A stretch of 7,717 bases of DNA from CAZWMK01 sp964635065 (GCA_964635065.1 CAZWMK010000107.1:1-7717); one strand, 5' to 3'; shown: positions 1-6,742, counted from the first letter of the stretch. Notes: a model not told the origin generated them from the sequence alone. Translations and numbers: made by a program.

Positions 1-560
1 TGTTCGACGAATATGATGCGGGCCGTCCCGATGTGATGTTCGTGATCCAGCGCGTACTGGAGCTTGAAGGCAAGCTGACGCTCCTTGACCAGAATCGCGT
101 CATCCGGCCCAGCCCGTGGTTCCGCCTGTTCGCTACGGCCAACACCGTCGGCCTTGGTGACACGACGGGCCTTTATCATGGCACGCAGCAGATCAACCAG
201 GGCCAGATGGACCGCTGGAACATCGTGGTCACGCTGAATTACCTGCCGGCGAAGACCGAAATCGATATCATCTCGAAAAAGGCCGAAGGGCTGGACCCGC
301 AACAAATTGCGGCGATGGTGAAGGTGGCCGAAATGACCCGTCAGGGTTTCATGGCGGGCGATATTTCAACGGTGATGAGCCCGCGCACCGTGCTGACCTG
401 GGCGCAGAATGCCGCGATCTTCAAAAATCTCGGCTTTGCCTTCCGCCTGTCGTTCCTGAACAAGTGCGACGAGGCAGAGCGCGCCATCGTTGCTGAATAT
501 TATCAACGTGTGTTTGGCGAAGATCTGCCGGAATCGGTGGTCACCAAGGCGCGGGTGTAA
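1..560 (+). CDS. cobS: Cobaltochelatase subunit CobS, AAA+ ATPase (C-terminal 185 residues; 5' end outside window)
   Basis: CobS is the AAA+ motor subunit of the aerobic cobaltochelatase (CobN-CobS-CobT), which inserts Co2+ into hydrogenobyrinate a,c-diamide using ATP in the cytoplasm. The frame is open from base 3 to the TAA at 558-560. The visible part opens inside Walker B (F-DEYD, fragment residues 1-5). It then shows a sensor-1 segment FATANT (43-48, Asn47), an arginine-finger candidate in MDRW (Arg71) and a sensor-2 candidate in SPRTVLTW (Arg128). Walker A and about 140-150 N-terminal residues lie upstream, judging by the usual family length near 330 aa. The stop codon touches the cobT start, so the two are surely cotranscribed and probably translationally coupled. 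Other AAA+ MoxR-like ATPases share these motifs, but the CobT partner settles the family. The specific substrate is inferred from homology. Confidence 0.95.
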   Translation, partial: FDEYDAGRPDVMFVIQRVLELEGKLTLLDQNRVIRPSPWFRLFATANTVGLGDTTGLYHGTQQINQGQMDRWNIVVTLNYLPAKTEIDIISKKAEGLDPQQIAAMVKVAEMTRQGFMAGDISTVMSPRTVLTWAQNAAIFKNLGFAFRLSFLNKCDEAERAIVAEYYQRVFGEDLPESVVTKARV

Positions 561-2429
561 GTGTCAGGCAGCGATAATCCCGTCGAGGATTTCCGCCAGG
601 TCGTGGCCGCAACCCTGCGCGCCATGGGCCATGAACCGGAAATGGACCTCAGCTACACCGCCGATCGGCCCGGCTGTGTCGGTGGACAGGCGCGCGTACC
701 GCAACCGCTGCGCTCGCTCCCCGCCGATCAGGTGGCCGAAGTGCGTGGCTGGGCCGACAGCTTTGCGCTTTATCGCTTGCACCACGACAACAAACTGCAC
801 GACGCTTCATTGCCAACGGTCGGCGTGGCGCGGGATATTTTCAATGCCGTCGAACAGGCGCGCGTCGAGGCGATCGGTGCGCGCGACATGGCCGGTGTGG
901 CGGTCAACCTCGATCGCATGACCGAATCGCGCATTCGCGGCGATGCCATCGCCCGCGCGCGCACCGAGGCCGAGGTGCCGCTGGCGACGGCACTTGGTCT
1001 CATCGTGCGCGAACGTCTGACCGGCACGCCGCCGCCCGCCCTCGCCGCAGCGGGGCTGGAACTGGTTCGCCCTTGGATCGAGGAAAAGGCAGGCGCCCAT
1101 CTTGATGACCTGATTGCCAATATTGGCGATCAGGCGTCTTTTGCCCGCATGACCAAGCGTGTGCTGGCTGATCTCGAACTCGACGACGGCGATGACGCTG
1201 CGTCCGAGGACGGCGAAGAGCAGGGCGAGGAAGAACAGGAAGAACAGGCCGAGGATGATAGCGGCGACGATCAGGCGCAAGACGCCGGCGCTGCCGATTC
1301 CAGTATCGACGCTGCATCCGAACAGGGGCAGACGGCCGAAGGCGACCAGCAGACGCGCGAAAGCGAGTTGGACGCCGACAGCGAATATGATGGCGAAATG
1401 GGCGATGAAGGCGACGAGGGCATGCAGCCTTGGCGTCCCAGCCGTCCAAACAATGATTTTTCGCCTGATTTCGACTATCGCGCCTATACCGAGGAATTTG
1501 ACGAGGTCATCGCTGCCGAAGATCTATGCGACGCGGAAGAACTTACCCGTTTGCGTGGCTATCTCGATCAGCAGCTTGTCAACCTGCAGTCCGCCGTCAC
1601 CAAACTGGCGAACCGCCTGCAACGCCGCCTGATGGCGCAGCAAAGCCGGGCGTGGGAATTCGACCTTGAAGAAGGCATGCTGGACGCCGCGCGGCTGACG
1701 CGTATCGTCGTCAATCCCATGCACGCGCCTTCCTACAAGATCGAGCGCGATACCGAATTCCGCGATACAGTCGTCACCCTGTTGATCGACAACAGCGGTT
1801 CGATGCGCGGACGGCCGATTTCGATTGCCGCAATTTGCGCCGACATCCTGGCGCGCACGCTTGAGCGTTGCGCCGTCAAGACCGAGATACTGGGCTTTAC
1901 CACCCGCGCGTGGAAGGGTGGTCAGTCGCGCGAAAAATGGCTGGCGGATGGTCGCCCGCTGAAACCGGGCCGACTGAACGATCTTCGACATATCATCTAC
2001 AAGCCGGCGGATGCGCCGTGGCGGCGGTCGCGCAAGAATCTTGGCCTGATGATGCGCGAGGGGCTGCTCAAGGAAAATATCGACGGTGAGGCGCTGCTCT
2101 GGGCGCACAACCGGCTGGTCGGACGCCCGGAAGAGCGCCGCATCCTGATGGTGATTTCGGATGGCGCGCCAGTCGATGATTCGACGCTGTCGGTCAACAG
2201 CGGCAACTATCTCGAACGCCATTTGCGGCAGGTGATCGAGTGGATCGAAAAGCGGTCGCCGGTTGAACTGGCCGCCATCGGCATCGGCCATGACGTAACG
2301 CGCTATTACAGCCGCGCTGTCACGATCATGGATGTCGAACAGCTTGGCGGCACGATCATCGAACAACTGGCGCAGCTTTTCGAGGAAGAAGGCCCATCGC
2401 GCGCCGGAAAAGCCCGCTCTCGCCAGTGA
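561..2429 (+). CDS. cobT: Cobaltochelatase subunit CobT, VWA-domain protein
   Basis: CobT is the partner of CobS: together they form a ring chaperone-like complex that drives metal insertion by CobN. The 622-aa product has an alpha-helical N-terminal part (about 1-205), a very acidic low-complexity linker (about 207-288, almost all D, E, Q, A, S and G), and a C-terminal von Willebrand factor A domain (about 400-605). The VWA domain carries a complete MIDAS signature: DNSGS with Asp410, Ser412 and Ser414, a threonine in GFTT (446-447), and Asp534 in SDGAP. This three-part plan and length match the family. The start is a GTG directly after the cobS TAA; an AAGG at 546-549 inside cobS is a plausible ribosome binding site. 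The next Met is residue 22 and would cut into conserved N-terminal sequence (PVEDFRQV), so GTG is preferred. No clear intrinsic terminator follows. BchD/ChlD magnesium-chelatase subunits have a similar build, but this sequence fits CobT better. Confidence 0.95.
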   Translation: MSGSDNPVEDFRQVVAATLRAMGHEPEMDLSYTADRPGCVGGQARVPQPLRSLPADQVAEVRGWADSFALYRLHHDNKLHDASLPTVGVARDIFNAVEQARVEAIGARDMAGVAVNLDRMTESRIRGDAIARARTEAEVPLATALGLIVRERLTGTPPPALAAAGLELVRPWIEEKAGAHLDDLIANIGDQASFARMTKRVLADLELDDGDDAASEDGEEQGEEEQEEQAEDDSGDDQAQDAGAADSSIDAASEQGQTAEGDQQTRESELDADSEYDGEMGDEGDEGMQPWRPSRPNNDFSPDFDYRAYTEEFDEVIAAEDLCDAEELTRLRGYLDQQLVNLQSAVTKLANRLQRRLMAQQSRAWEFDLEEGMLDAARLTRIVVNPMHAPSYKIERDTEFRDTVVTLLIDNSGSMRGRPISIAAICADILARTLERCAVKTEILGFTTRAWKGGQSREKWLADGRPLKPGRLNDLRHIIYKPADAPWRRSRKNLGLMMREGLLKENIDGEALLWAHNRLVGRPEERRILMVISDGAPVDDSTLSVNSGNYLERHLRQVIEWIEKRSPVELAAIGIGHDVTRYYSRAVTIMDVEQLGGTIIEQLAQLFEEEGPSRAGKARSRQ

Positions 2430-2457
2430 TTTTTTCCTGACTGCCAGATGAACTAGC

Positions 2458-2475
2458 CATTCAGAACGCATTCAG
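2458..2475 (+). promoter_or_regulatory. Direct repeat CATTCAG-N4-CATTCAG, candidate activator site
   Basis: Two perfect copies of CATTCAG (2458-2464 and 2469-2475) lie 11 bp apart start to start, so on the same face of the helix. They sit about 80-100 bp before the start of the glycine-zipper gene. Direct repeats with this period are the usual binding pattern of OmpR/PhoB-family response regulators. A weak -10-like CATCGT lies about a turn downstream (near 2487), but I cannot define a promoter. The regulatory role is an inference from spacing and position only. Confidence 0.35.
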
Positions 2476-2544
2476 TGCGAGACCGGCATCGTGCAGTCAT
2501 GGATCGCAGCTGCCCTTGGGCGTTCCGATCCGCGACAGATGTTC

Positions 2545-2550
2545 GGGAGG
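2545..2550 (+). promoter_or_regulatory. Ribosome binding site of the glycine-zipper gene
   Basis: GGGAGG lies 5 bases before the ATG at 2556. It fixes that ATG as the start rather than the in-frame upstream starts back to 2475, and the peptide from this ATG begins with a proper signal sequence. A GTG at 2553 is too close to the site. Confidence 0.75.
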
Positions 2551-2555
2551 TCGTG

Positions 2556-2960
2556 ATGAAAAAATTTCTGATTGCTCTGGCCGCGATGACGACATTCAGT
2601 GCGCCTGCACTGGCGGACCCGCCGCGTCATGCACCGGCTTGGGGCCATGCCAAGCATGATCGTCATCACGACCGCTTTGATCGTTACGATCGTCGCGACC
2701 GCGATTATTATCGCGCCGCCCGCTATGACCATCGGCATGACTGGCGTGGCCGCGACCGCGACGATCGCCGCTATGGCAGCTATTGCCGCCGCGACAGCAA
2801 TGCCGAGGGGACTGTGGTCGGCGCGGTTGCGGGCGGTGTGCTTGGCAACGTCATTGCACCGCGTGGCTCGAAAACGCTTGGCACCGTCATTGGTGCCGGT
2901 CTGGGCGGTGTCGTCGGCCATGAAGTCGACAAGGGCGATCGCGTCCGCCGCAAGTGCTGA
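2556..2960 (+). CDS. Exported glycine-zipper 2TM-domain protein (17 kDa surface antigen-like)
   Basis: The product is 134 aa. Residues 1-20 form a Sec signal peptide (MKK start, hydrophobic core, ALA before a cut at Ala20/Asp21), so the protein leaves the cytoplasm. There is no lipobox cysteine. Residues 25-76 are an extremely polar stretch built from His, Arg, Asp and Tyr, probably unstructured. Residues 85-97 and 109-121 each carry a GxxxGxxxGxxxG zipper (Gly85/89/93/97 and Gly109/113/117/121), separated by a short turn; this is the glycine-zipper 2TM pattern (as in Rickettsia 17-kDa antigen relatives, many in the outer membrane). Two cysteines, Cys77 and the terminal Cys134, flank the zipper pair and could form a disulfide in the periplasm. 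The start was chosen from the signal peptide and a strong ribosome binding site. It is monocistronic as far as seen: 126 bp follow cobT and recQ converges on it. Its molecular function is not known. Confidence 0.85.
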   Translation: MKKFLIALAAMTTFSAPALADPPRHAPAWGHAKHDRHHDRFDRYDRRDRDYYRAARYDHRHDWRGRDRDDRRYGSYCRRDSNAEGTVVGAVAGGVLGNVIAPRGSKTLGTVIGAGLGGVVGHEVDKGDRVRRKC

Positions 2961-3011
2961 GCCGGACAATCATTCTTCCAAGTTGAGTATGCGTAGGTAG
3001 CGTTGCGTAAC

Positions 3012-3045
3012 CACGGCGGCGGGGGATCAGTCCCTTGCCGCCGTG
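3012..3045. terminator. Stem-loop at the recQ 3' end, possible terminator without a T tract
   Basis: The arms 3012-3026 and 3031-3045 pair over 15 bp: nine perfect outer pairs (CACGGCGGC with GCCGCCGTG), two G-T pairs, then four more, around a 4-base loop (3027-3030) that holds the recQ stop codon. It lies between the converging glycine-zipper gene and recQ. Neither strand has a T run after it, so it may be a transcript-end stabiliser or a weak terminator rather than a classical intrinsic one. Confidence 0.4.
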
Positions 3046-4820
3046 ATCACGTGCAGGAAGGCGTCGCCATAGGCTTCAAGCTTGCGTGCGCCTATGCCGC
3101 TGATTTCGGCCATTTCAGCAAGACTTTGCGGTCTTGTTTCCGCCAGTTCGTGCAATGTGGCATTGTTGAAGACGACATAGGGCGGAACGCCTTCGTCTGC
3201 CGCGATCTCGCGCCGCAGGGCGCGCAGCGCTTCGAACAGGCGCAGGTCGGCATCGTCGAGCACGGGCTGTTCTGGACGGCCCCGCCGCGCGCGCTGGGGC
3301 AGGGAATCGATGCGCAGCGCCACGTCCTCGTCGCCGCGCAGGATCGGACGGGCCGTCGAGCCAAGCATCAGGCCACCATAATCGGGATCGAGTCGCAGTG
3401 CGTCACGCGCCACCAGTGCCCGCGCCACGCCGCGCCACATCCGCATGTCGCCTTCAGGCGCGATGCCGAAGACCGTGAGTTGATCATGCCCCTGCGCGAT
3501 GATCCGGTCGGTCGATTTGCCAGCCAGCACGTCGGCCAGATGTTGCAGACCATAGCGCTGCCCGGTGCGATAGACGGCGGACAGCAGCTTGCGCGCGGCA
3601 TCGGTCATGTCGCGCAGGGCTGGCGGGGACAGACAATTGTCGCAGTTGCCGCATGGACTGGGTGCCGGTTCGCCGAAATAGGTGAGGAGCGGCACACGAC
3701 GGCATAAAGCGGTTTCGGCAAAGCCGACCAGCGCATCCAGCCGGTGACGGTCGGCGCGTTTCTTGTCCTCGTCAGCGTCGGTGCCTTCGATCATCTGGCG
3801 GGCGCGGGCGATGTCTTCGGCACCATAGAGCATGAAAGCGAAGGATGGTTCGCCATCGCGTCCGGCGCGACCGGTTTCCTGATAATAGGCTTCGATCGAC
3901 TTCGGCAGGCCAAGATGGGCGACAAAACGCACATCGGGTTTGTCGATGCCCATGCCGAAGGCGACAGTGGCGACCATGAGCATGTCCTCGCTCGCGACGA
4001 ATGCGGCCTGATTGCGCTTGCGTGTCTCGGCATCGAGACCGGCATGATAGGCGCGAACGGGGCGCTCCGGGGTGCCGAGGCTGGCCGCCAGCTTATCGAC
4101 GGCGGCGCGCGTCGGGGCGTAGATGATACCGCACTGGCCGCGATGACGGTCGAGAAAGGCACGGAGCTGGCGCATCGGTTCGATCTTCGCGGCGACTTCA
4201 TAGCGGATGTTGGGCCGGTCGAAGCCGGCGACGATCATCGTCGCAGGATCAAGCCCCAGCTGGTCGCAGATATCGGCCCGCGTCACCTGATCGGCTGTCG
4301 CAGTGAGGGCAAGGCGCGGCACCGTCGGGAACAGGTCGCACAGGGCGCGGAGCTGGCGGTAATCGGGCCGGAAATCATGGCCCCACTGGCTGACGCAATG
4401 CGCTTCGTCGATGGCGATGAGCGCAAGGGCACCGCGGCCGAGCGCCTGCTGGAAGCCGGGCAGGCCCGCGCGTTCGGGCGACACGTACAGCAGATCGAGT
4501 TCGCCCGCCGCGTGGGCAGCGAGGGCCGCCCGCGCATCCTCGGCGCAATCCTGACTGGTGATGCTGGCGGCATTGAGACCAAAGCCGCGCGCCGCGCGCA
4601 CCTGGTCCTGCATCAAGGCGATCAGCGGCGAGATGATCAGGCCGGTGCCGGGGCGGGCAAGGGCCGGGATCTGATAGCATAGCGACTTGCCCGCCCCCGT
4701 CGGCATGATGGCAAGCCGGCTTTCGCCTGCGCAGATCGCGTCGATCACCATTTCCTGCACGCCGCGAAAGGCCGGGAATCCAAAAATGTCGTGCAGAATC
4801 TGGCGCGGCGTGGAAAGCAT
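3027..4820 (-). CDS. recQ: ATP-dependent DNA helicase RecQ
   Basis: RecQ unwinds DNA 3' to 5' in recombinational repair and at stalled forks. The 597-aa product has the full family build. The superfamily 2 core shows motif 0 (FRGVQ, about 18-22), Walker A PTGAGKS (40-46, Lys45), Ia (SPLIALMQDQ, 64-73), DEAH (138-141) running into the aromatic-rich loop CVSQWGHDFRPDY, motif III (LTATA, 172-176), motif V (AFGMGIDKPD, 287-296) and motif VI (QETGRAGRDG, 314-323). The RecQ zinc site is Cys373, Cys390, Cys393 and Cys396, the same spacing as in the E. coli enzyme. A winged-helix RQC region (about 400-505) and one HRDC domain (about 520-597) follow. The frame is open a further 107 codons upstream, but homology begins at MLSTPRQIL, so ATG at 4820 is chosen; no strong ribosome binding site precedes it, and a GTG lies one codon earlier. 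Its start is 45 bp from the divergent phytase-like gene. No GTTC-N7-GTTC LexA box was seen upstream. Confidence 0.97.
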   Translation of the reverse strand: MLSTPRQILHDIFGFPAFRGVQEMVIDAICAGESRLAIMPTGAGKSLCYQIPALARPGTGLIISPLIALMQDQVRAARGFGLNAASITSQDCAEDARAALAAHAAGELDLLYVSPERAGLPGFQQALGRGALALIAIDEAHCVSQWGHDFRPDYRQLRALCDLFPTVPRLALTATADQVTRADICDQLGLDPATMIVAGFDRPNIRYEVAAKIEPMRQLRAFLDRHRGQCGIIYAPTRAAVDKLAASLGTPERPVRAYHAGLDAETRKRNQAAFVASEDMLMVATVAFGMGIDKPDVRFVAHLGLPKSIEAYYQETGRAGRDGEPSFAFMLYGAEDIARARQMIEGTDADEDKKRADRHRLDALVGFAETALCRRVPLLTYFGEPAPSPCGNCDNCLSPPALRDMTDAARKLLSAVYRTGQRYGLQHLADVLAGKSTDRIIAQGHDQLTVFGIAPEGDMRMWRGVARALVARDALRLDPDYGGLMLGSTARPILRGDEDVALRIDSLPQRARRGRPEQPVLDDADLRLFEALRALRREIAADEGVPPYVVFNNATLHELAETRPQSLAEMAEISGIGARKLEAYGDAFLHVITAARD

Positions 4821-4865
4821 CACGGGCTGATAGCGGCTTGGATGCGGCCCTGCTATGGACAATCC

Positions 4866-5894
4866 ATGTTTCGACGCATGATGTCCGCCCTGATGCTTCT
4901 TGGCACGGGCACTGTTCTGGCTGCGCCCATGCCGTACACGGCGCTTGAATCGCCGGTTGCCATGACGGTGCGCGCGGCAGCAGTGCCGTTCGATGCCAGC
5001 GATCCGGCGGCACGCGGCACCGGACGGCTGCGCTATGTCGGGGGTTTGCGGCTGACCGCCGACCATCCGGCCTTTGGCGGGCTGTCCGCGCTGGCGGTTG
5101 CGCCTGATGGCCGGGCGCTGGCGATCAGTGATCAGGGGCATGTGCTGGCATTTTCGATCGTCGAGGCGCAGGGCCGCCCACAGGCGATTCGCGATGCCGT
5201 GATGGCGCCCTTGCGCGATACTGCGGGCCGGGCAGGGACAAAGCTGGAGCGCGACGCCGAATCATTATCGGTCGACTGGCAGCGCGGCCTTGCCGAGGTG
5301 GCGCTGGAACGATCGAACATGATCTATGCCTATCGTGCCGATCCAAAGGGCGTGGGCGGCTTTTCATGGACGGCATCGGGCGCGGCATCTCCGTCTGCAA
5401 TGCGTCTGTGGCCGCTGAATGGCGGTGCGGAAGCCATGACCCGGCTGGTCGATGGCCGCCTGCTGCTCTTGTCGGAAGAGGCTCCGGCAGGCGAAGGATT
5501 GGCGGGGGCGGTCTATGGCCCGCGCGCTGCCGACGAAGGCGGCTTGCGCGACGACAAGCCGCTGCTGTTCAGCTATGTGCCGCCAGCAGGTTTCAAGCCG
5601 ACCAGCGCCGTGACCCTCGGCGATGGCCGCGTACTTGTCCTCAATCGGCAATTTTCGCTGATGGCGGGGGTGGCGGCAGCGCTGGTGTTGATCGACCCCG
5701 CAGAGCTGAAAGCGGGAGCAACGCTGCGCGGGCATGAAATCGCCCGGCTGAGGCCGCCACAGACCGTCGATAACATGGAAGGGCTGGCTGTCGTCGAACA
5801 GGACGGGCGGCGCTGGCTGTGGCTGCTGTCCGACGATAATTTCCTGTCGTTCCAGCGCACCCTGCTTTTGAAGTTCGAGCTGTTGGCCGAATAA
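4866..5894 (+). CDS. Secreted 'esterase-like activity of phytase' family protein
   Basis: The product is 342 aa. Residues 1-19 look like a Sec signal peptide (MFRRMM, then a hydrophobic run ending TVLA before APMPY), so the protein is probably periplasmic. The rest has the repeating strand pattern of a beta-propeller-like fold: GGLSALAVAPDG (71-82), an LERDAESLSVDW segment (127-138), and a family-typical C-terminal block DNMEGLAVV (302-310) followed by LSDDNF and QRTLLLKFEL (321-339). This C-terminal block is the clearest sign of the family (Pfam PF13449, named from memory). Despite the name, phytase or esterase activity is not established for most members, and no catalytic triad is visible. 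An in-frame Met at 4791 lies inside recQ and one at 4842 gives a poorer signal peptide, so 4866 is preferred; no clear Shine-Dalgarno sequence was found. A strong terminator follows 22 bp after the stop. Confidence 0.85.
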   Translation: MFRRMMSALMLLGTGTVLAAPMPYTALESPVAMTVRAAAVPFDASDPAARGTGRLRYVGGLRLTADHPAFGGLSALAVAPDGRALAISDQGHVLAFSIVEAQGRPQAIRDAVMAPLRDTAGRAGTKLERDAESLSVDWQRGLAEVALERSNMIYAYRADPKGVGGFSWTASGAASPSAMRLWPLNGGAEAMTRLVDGRLLLLSEEAPAGEGLAGAVYGPRAADEGGLRDDKPLLFSYVPPAGFKPTSAVTLGDGRVLVLNRQFSLMAGVAAALVLIDPAELKAGATLRGHEIARLRPPQTVDNMEGLAVVEQDGRRWLWLLSDDNFLSFQRTLLLKFELLAE

Positions 5895-5916
5895 GGCGGC
5901 CAGTGCGGCAGGCGCG

Positions 5917-5955
5917 AAAAAACCGGCGGCGGTCTTATGACCCCGCCGGTTTTTT
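5917..5955. terminator. Bidirectional intrinsic terminator between phytase-like gene and rpmB
   Basis: The outer arms 5917-5929 (AAAAAACCGGCGG) and 5943-5955 (CCGCCGGTTTTTT) pair perfectly over 13 bp. Inside, after a single bulged C at 5930, GGTC (5931-5934) pairs with GACC (5939-5942) around a TTAT loop. The A run and T run give a T tract on both strands. It lies about 21-22 bp after the stop codons of two converging genes and can end both transcripts. Confidence 0.93.
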
Positions 5956-5976
5956 CAAACCGGTGTCAGCGCCCGA

Positions 5977-6279
5977 TCAGGCGGCGACAGTGGCGGTTTC
6001 AGCCTGCTTCTTGGCGACTTCACGCTTCAGGCGGCGAGCCTTCAGCGAGAGCTGGTCGTCGCCCGTCTTGAGGAGCCAGTTGTCGAGGCCGCCGACATGT
6101 TCGACCGAACGGAGGCCGTTCATCGACACGCGCAGGCGGATAGCGCGACCCAGCGCATCCGAAAGCAGCGTCACATTCTGCAGGTTCGGCAGAAACGTGC
6201 GCTTCGTCTTATTGTTGGCGTGGGACACATTGTGGCCCACCTGACGGCCCTTGCCGGTAAGTTCGCAAACGCGCGACAT
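5977..6279 (-). CDS. rpmB: 50S ribosomal protein L28
   Basis: L28 is a structural protein of the large ribosomal subunit. The 100-aa product starts MSRVCELTGKG and continues with GHNVSHANNKTKRTFLPNLQ (15-34), the strongly conserved core of the family, then LRVSMNGLRSVEHVGGLDNW in the second half. It has a single cysteine (Cys5), so it is the zinc-free form. It is longer than the roughly 78-aa enterobacterial protein, with a basic C-terminal extension (from about residue 79: KARRLKREVAKK) that is normal in alphaproteobacteria. The gene stands alone; unlike in enterobacteria, no rpmG follows. It has its own promoter, an AGGA ribosome binding site 8 bases before the ATG (6288-6291), and a shared terminator downstream. 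Confidence 0.98.
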   Translation of the reverse strand: MSRVCELTGKGRQVGHNVSHANNKTKRTFLPNLQNVTLLSDALGRAIRLRVSMNGLRSVEHVGGLDNWLLKTGDDQLSLKARRLKREVAKKQAETATVAA

Positions 6280-6325
6280 GACTAAGATCCTATCGTCAGA
6301 TCAAGATAATCCACGGAAAGCGCGG

Positions 6326-6354
6326 CGTATAAGGGAGGTCGGGGACTTGGTCAA
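6326..6354 (-). promoter_or_regulatory. Sigma70-type promoter of rpmB
   Basis: Read on the minus strand, a -35 box TTGACC (6349-6354) and a -10 box TATACG (6326-6331) are separated by exactly 17 bp. Transcription would start near 6319, giving a leader of about 40 bases that includes the AGGA ribosome binding site at 6288-6291. The near-consensus -35 fits a highly expressed ribosomal gene. The start site is predicted, not measured. Confidence 0.75.
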
Positions 6355-6440
6355 GGCTTGCAATCAATATCATCGGCCCCCTTTCGCTTATGGCGTCGAG
6401 GCTTTAGACGTGAATGCCTGTATCACAAACGGAATCCCGC

Positions 6441-6722
6441 ATGCCCTATTTCGCGATCCACTGCATCGACAAGCCGCACGCACAGGAACTGCGCGCCCAG
6501 ACCCGTGCCGCGCATCTTGAATATGTCCAGACGGTCAAGGACGACCTGCTGGTGGTGGGACCGCTGCTGGACAATGATGGTCAGCCGATGGGCAGTCTGC
6601 TCATCATCGATTTTCCCGATCGCAAGGCCGCCATCGAATTTGCTGCGCGCGATCCTTATGCCGAAGCAGGCCTGTTCGCCAGCGTCGCCGTGACGGCGTG
6701 GCGCAAGGTCTTTCCGGCCTGA
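6441..6722 (+). CDS. YciI family protein
   Basis: The 93-aa product is a complete single YCII domain, a small ferredoxin-like alpha/beta fold related to dimeric alpha-beta barrel proteins. Seen features are the start MPYFAIHCIDKP, a conserved histidine in RAAHLEYV (His25), a glycine-proline turn VVGPLLDNDG (38-47), and the family hallmark RDPYAEAGLF (70-79, Asp71) before the final strand. The His and Asp are the pair suggested as an active site in the family, but no reaction is established for plain YciI proteins. ATG at 6441 is chosen because family members start MPYF or similar; a GGAA at 6431-6434 can serve as ribosome binding site. An in-frame ATG at 6414 would add nine residues with no sign of conservation. 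metX starts 20 bp after its stop, so the two are likely cotranscribed. The gene diverges from rpmB across 161 bp. Confidence 0.92.
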   Translation: MPYFAIHCIDKPHAQELRAQTRAAHLEYVQTVKDDLLVVGPLLDNDGQPMGSLLIIDFPDRKAAIEFAARDPYAEAGLFASVAVTAWRKVFPA

Positions 6723-6742
6723 ACGAGGAGCGGCGGCAGGGC

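Noticed and set aside
2430..2457. An intrinsic terminator after cobT (T run at 2430-2435)
   Set aside because: No stable stem directly precedes the T run; pairing in the last cobT codons is poor.
1524..2471. A 315-codon open frame on the minus strand
   Set aside because: It lies opposite the VWA part of cobT and its translation resembles nothing; a shadow frame.
2472..2969. A 165-codon minus-strand frame with a hydrophobic Ala/Ile/Val stretch
   Set aside because: It mirrors the Asp/Arg-rich codons of the glycine-zipper gene, whose complement reads as Ala, Ile and Val. The plus-strand frame has the ribosome binding site and signal peptide.
3003..4682. Two long open frames on the plus strand (3003-3707 and 3744-4682)
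   Set aside because: Both run antisense to recQ, whose protein carries every family motif. Their translations show no recognisable domain; long antisense frames are common in high-GC coding DNA.
4821..5141. A longer recQ with 107 extra N-terminal residues
   Set aside because: The extension overlaps the opposite-strand phytase-like gene, has a shadow-like composition, and the conserved RecQ N-terminus begins at 4820.
6280..6440. A SAM-II type riboswitch or other leader upstream of yciI-metX
   Set aside because: I saw no matching conserved core or pseudoknot pairing in this spacer, and no clear promoter for yciI. Only the rpmB promoter on the other strand is convincing.
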